Part shown: piece after piece, positions 62,185 to 64,000 of the stretch | Numbering within the stretch: the stretch's first letter is position 1 | Layout: the number at the start of each line of letters is the position of its first letter | Notes under the pieces: generated by a model | What the model saw: only the letters and a program-made list of their open reading frames with translations | Database searches by the model: none | What the model was told of the DNA's origin: nothing | NCBI GenBank assembly: GCA_024220505.1 | Contig: JAKZZE010000005.1 | Coordinates: 248,001 to 312,000 of the forward strand | Length of the DNA stretch: 64,000 bases | Direction: 5' to 3' | Origin: Rhizopus arrhizus | Taxonomy: Eukaryota; Mucoromycota; Mucoromycetes; Mucorales; Rhizopodaceae | Made by a program: the position numbers and the translations under genes

Positions 62185-62750
62185 ATCAAAGATGAAATTC
62201 CTTAAACAACCATCTATTGCAGCAGTCACTCCTCAATGAATGTTTTTGATTTAACAATTACCTTACCTACTTTTACTGACAACAATTTATCAAATGTTGT
62301 CAACTTCATCTACCAATATTTTTCAATACCTTTTTGTTCAAAGAAGCACTCTTGAATATGCTAATGTACTTTTGACCAGTATCCCAGATTGCAGACGGAA
62401 TGGAATTCAACGCTTGATATTCCAAGTTTGCCAATTGGATCAATCGTCAGATGTATGTTAACAAGAAAAATACAACTGCTCTTTTCCATATTCCAAAGAG
62501 GCATAGAAAGCTTGTTTGTTGCTGAAGACGCGATACTCCATATCTGAGCACAATAAAATAAAAATGGTAAAGAAACAATCAACATATAAATATTAGAAGT
62601 TTACCTTCTGTTGAAGCAACTACTAAAAAAAAAGGAAAGAAACAAAGAAGCCTTCCATTAAGTCTTTTTAAGTTGTTAAAAATTGTGTCTGCTACAGTAT
62701 ATGGTTGCTTAAAGAGTTTCGTTTTTTCTTCTTCTTCGAGTACCTTTAAA
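62185..62750 (-). repeat. Dispersed repeat, copy 2 (inverted relative to 18715-19285)
   Basis: The reverse complement matches 18715-19285 over about 570 bp with indels. The longest readable peptide on the minus strand continues from 62818 (KLFKQPYTVADTIFNNLKRL), then KLGISSVEFHSVCNLGY, suggesting a coding origin. Confidence 0.75.
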
Positions 62751-62938
62751 GAGTAAGCTGAATAAAAAATGATTGGGATAAAATAAGTACAGTAGGATGG
62801 AAACAGTTTATGTGCCATAAGTTGATCCTATTTACTTACTTCTGGACTCAGCACGTACTATAAAAGTAAAAAAAAAATTGACAAGCTGTCTAAATTTTAA
62901 TATCTGGTGTTCAAAAAAAATATCTTTTTCTTTCAGAT

Positions 62939-63925
62939 ATGAGTGAAGAATCTTATTCATTAGACAAATTAAGAAGTACTCTTATTCGATTAGAAGATAC
63001 CATCATCTTTGGTAGGGCTATTACAACTGTATGTTTCTATTCAATACTAATTAATATACAGCTCTTATTGAAAGAGCACAATTTGCACTGAATCCATGCA
63101 TTTACCAAAAAGGTGCACTGGAATTTCAAGGTGCAACTGGAGAAAAAAGTTTCTTGGAGTATTTCTTTTGGGAAACAGAGAAAGTTCACGGTAAGAAAAT
63201 AGAATAGATTAGAATAATATGAGACCAACTATTTTTTTTTTTAAAAAAAAGCCAAGGTTCGTAGATACACAAGGTAACGGCTGAAACTTTTTTTTTTTTT
63301 TTTTTTTTGTGTATGTAACAGCTATATAGTCCAGATGAATATGCCTTCACTTCTCCTTTACCTGAACCTATTCTTCCACCACTTCAATTTGATGAATTCT
63401 TGTATCCAAATGGAATCAATATTAACAACAAAATCATGGATATTTATATCAAAGACATTCTTTCAGTAATTTGTAAAAAAGAAGATGACATGAACTATGG
63501 TAGTTCTGCGACAAAAGATATTGAAGCATTACAAGCATTGAGTAAACGTATTCACTTTGGTAATTTGAACAATGATTATAAAAAGATATATTAATGCTAT
63601 TATAGGTAAATTTATTGCTGAATCAAAGTTTAGATCCAATCCATCAGAGTACATCAAATTGGCTTTAGCTGAAGACAGAGAAAAAATTGATGAATTATTA
63701 ACAAATAAGAAAGTGGAAGAGCAAGTACTCGAAAGATTACGTAGAAAAGCATTAGTTTATGGGCAAACATTAGATGAAGAACAAGAAGGAACAAGTAAAC
63801 ACTTACGTATTCCGGTGGAATTAGTAGTTGATCTCTATAAGCGATGGGTTATCCCATTGACAAAAGAGGTTGAAGTAGATTATTTAATTATTAGAGGAAA
63901 AGCTGCTGCAGCTGTATCAAAATAA
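62939..63925 (+). CDS. ARO7: Chorismate mutase (AroQ-type, Aro7-like)
   Basis: Five exons (62939-63011, 63062-63190, 63252-63273, 63330-63559, 63606-63925) join in phase to 257 aa, the same size as yeast Aro7 (256). N-terminal RSTLIRLEDTIIFALIERAQ carries the active-site Arg/Glu helix. It is followed by GEKSFLEYFFWETEKVHAKV, RRYTSPDEYAFTSPLPEP, DIEALQALSKRIHFGKFIAE, KFRSNPSEY and EQVLERLRRKALVYGQ. The C-terminal helix has VELVVDLYKRWVIPLTKEVE. The enzyme turns chorismate into prephenate for Phe and Tyr synthesis in the cytosol; yeast Aro7 is inhibited by Tyr and activated by Trp. Exon 3 is only 22 nt and intron 3 contains a 21-T run. Confidence 0.95.
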
Positions 63926-64000
63926 AACATGCATGTGGTCTATGTTTTTATTCATGTTTGTTTATGCAATTTTATTTCCATGAAAACGATCTAATCGTAA

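Noticed and set aside
62036..62239. Plus-strand frame with a polar C-terminus
   Set aside because: It lies opposite the decayed minus-strand repeat and matches no family; probably chance.

Overview
The window looks like nuclear DNA of an early-diverging fungus, most likely Mucorales (Mucoromycota). Reasons: strongly AT-rich sequence with long A/T homopolymers; genes packed with short (about 45-80 nt) GT..AG introns, many tiny exons; a rhizopuspepsin-like aspartic protease, a fungal Nce101 peptide, an Sfp1-type zinc-finger regulator; and several transposon families of kinds I associate with Mucorales. I rebuilt exon/intron structures by hand from splice signals and reading-frame phase; every spliced model listed with exon coordinates closes in frame. 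Species was not determined.

Layout. 1-5 kb: Nce101-like peptide, a Q/E-rich hypothetical and an F-box/WD40 gene. 6-14 kb: accessory block with a decayed Fanzor (eukaryotic TnpB-like) gene, a LINE 3' fragment, a basic hypothetical gene, and a 2.2 kb element with 378-bp inverted repeats that each carry a two-zinc-finger reading frame. 14.5-16 kb: Rei1/ZNF622 60S-ribosome factor. 16-28 kb: transposon graveyard (Tc1/mariner-type pseudogene, SWIM-finger remnant, LINE fragments, dispersed repeats) around one secreted-protein gene and one host gene broken by a LINE fragment. 28.6-41.8 kb: dense housekeeping cluster (Sso-type syntaxin, Cdc4-like F-box/WD40, Sec14-like lipid transfer protein, TPR-like protein, universal stress protein, Sfp1-like factor, HSP60). 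42-45 kb: repeats and decayed sequence. 45-49.9 kb: Prm10/ThrE-like membrane protein and secreted aspartic protease. 50-53.6 kb: apparently empty. 53.7-57.7 kb: Cys-rich small protein, Yop1/REEP-like ER protein, secreted Cu/Zn superoxide dismutase, rhomboid protease. 58-62.8 kb: LINE fragment, second transposase pseudogene, inverted copy of a dispersed repeat. 62.9-63.9 kb: chorismate mutase.

The genes do not form one pathway; as usual in fungi the neighbours are unrelated. Loose themes are secretion/membrane traffic (syntaxin, Sec14, Yop1, rhomboid), ribosome biogenesis and growth control (Rei1, Sfp1) and ubiquitin-ligase substrate receptors (two F-box/WD40 genes). The most unusual object is the zinc-finger element at 11562-13757. 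No tRNA, rRNA or CRISPR array was recognised.
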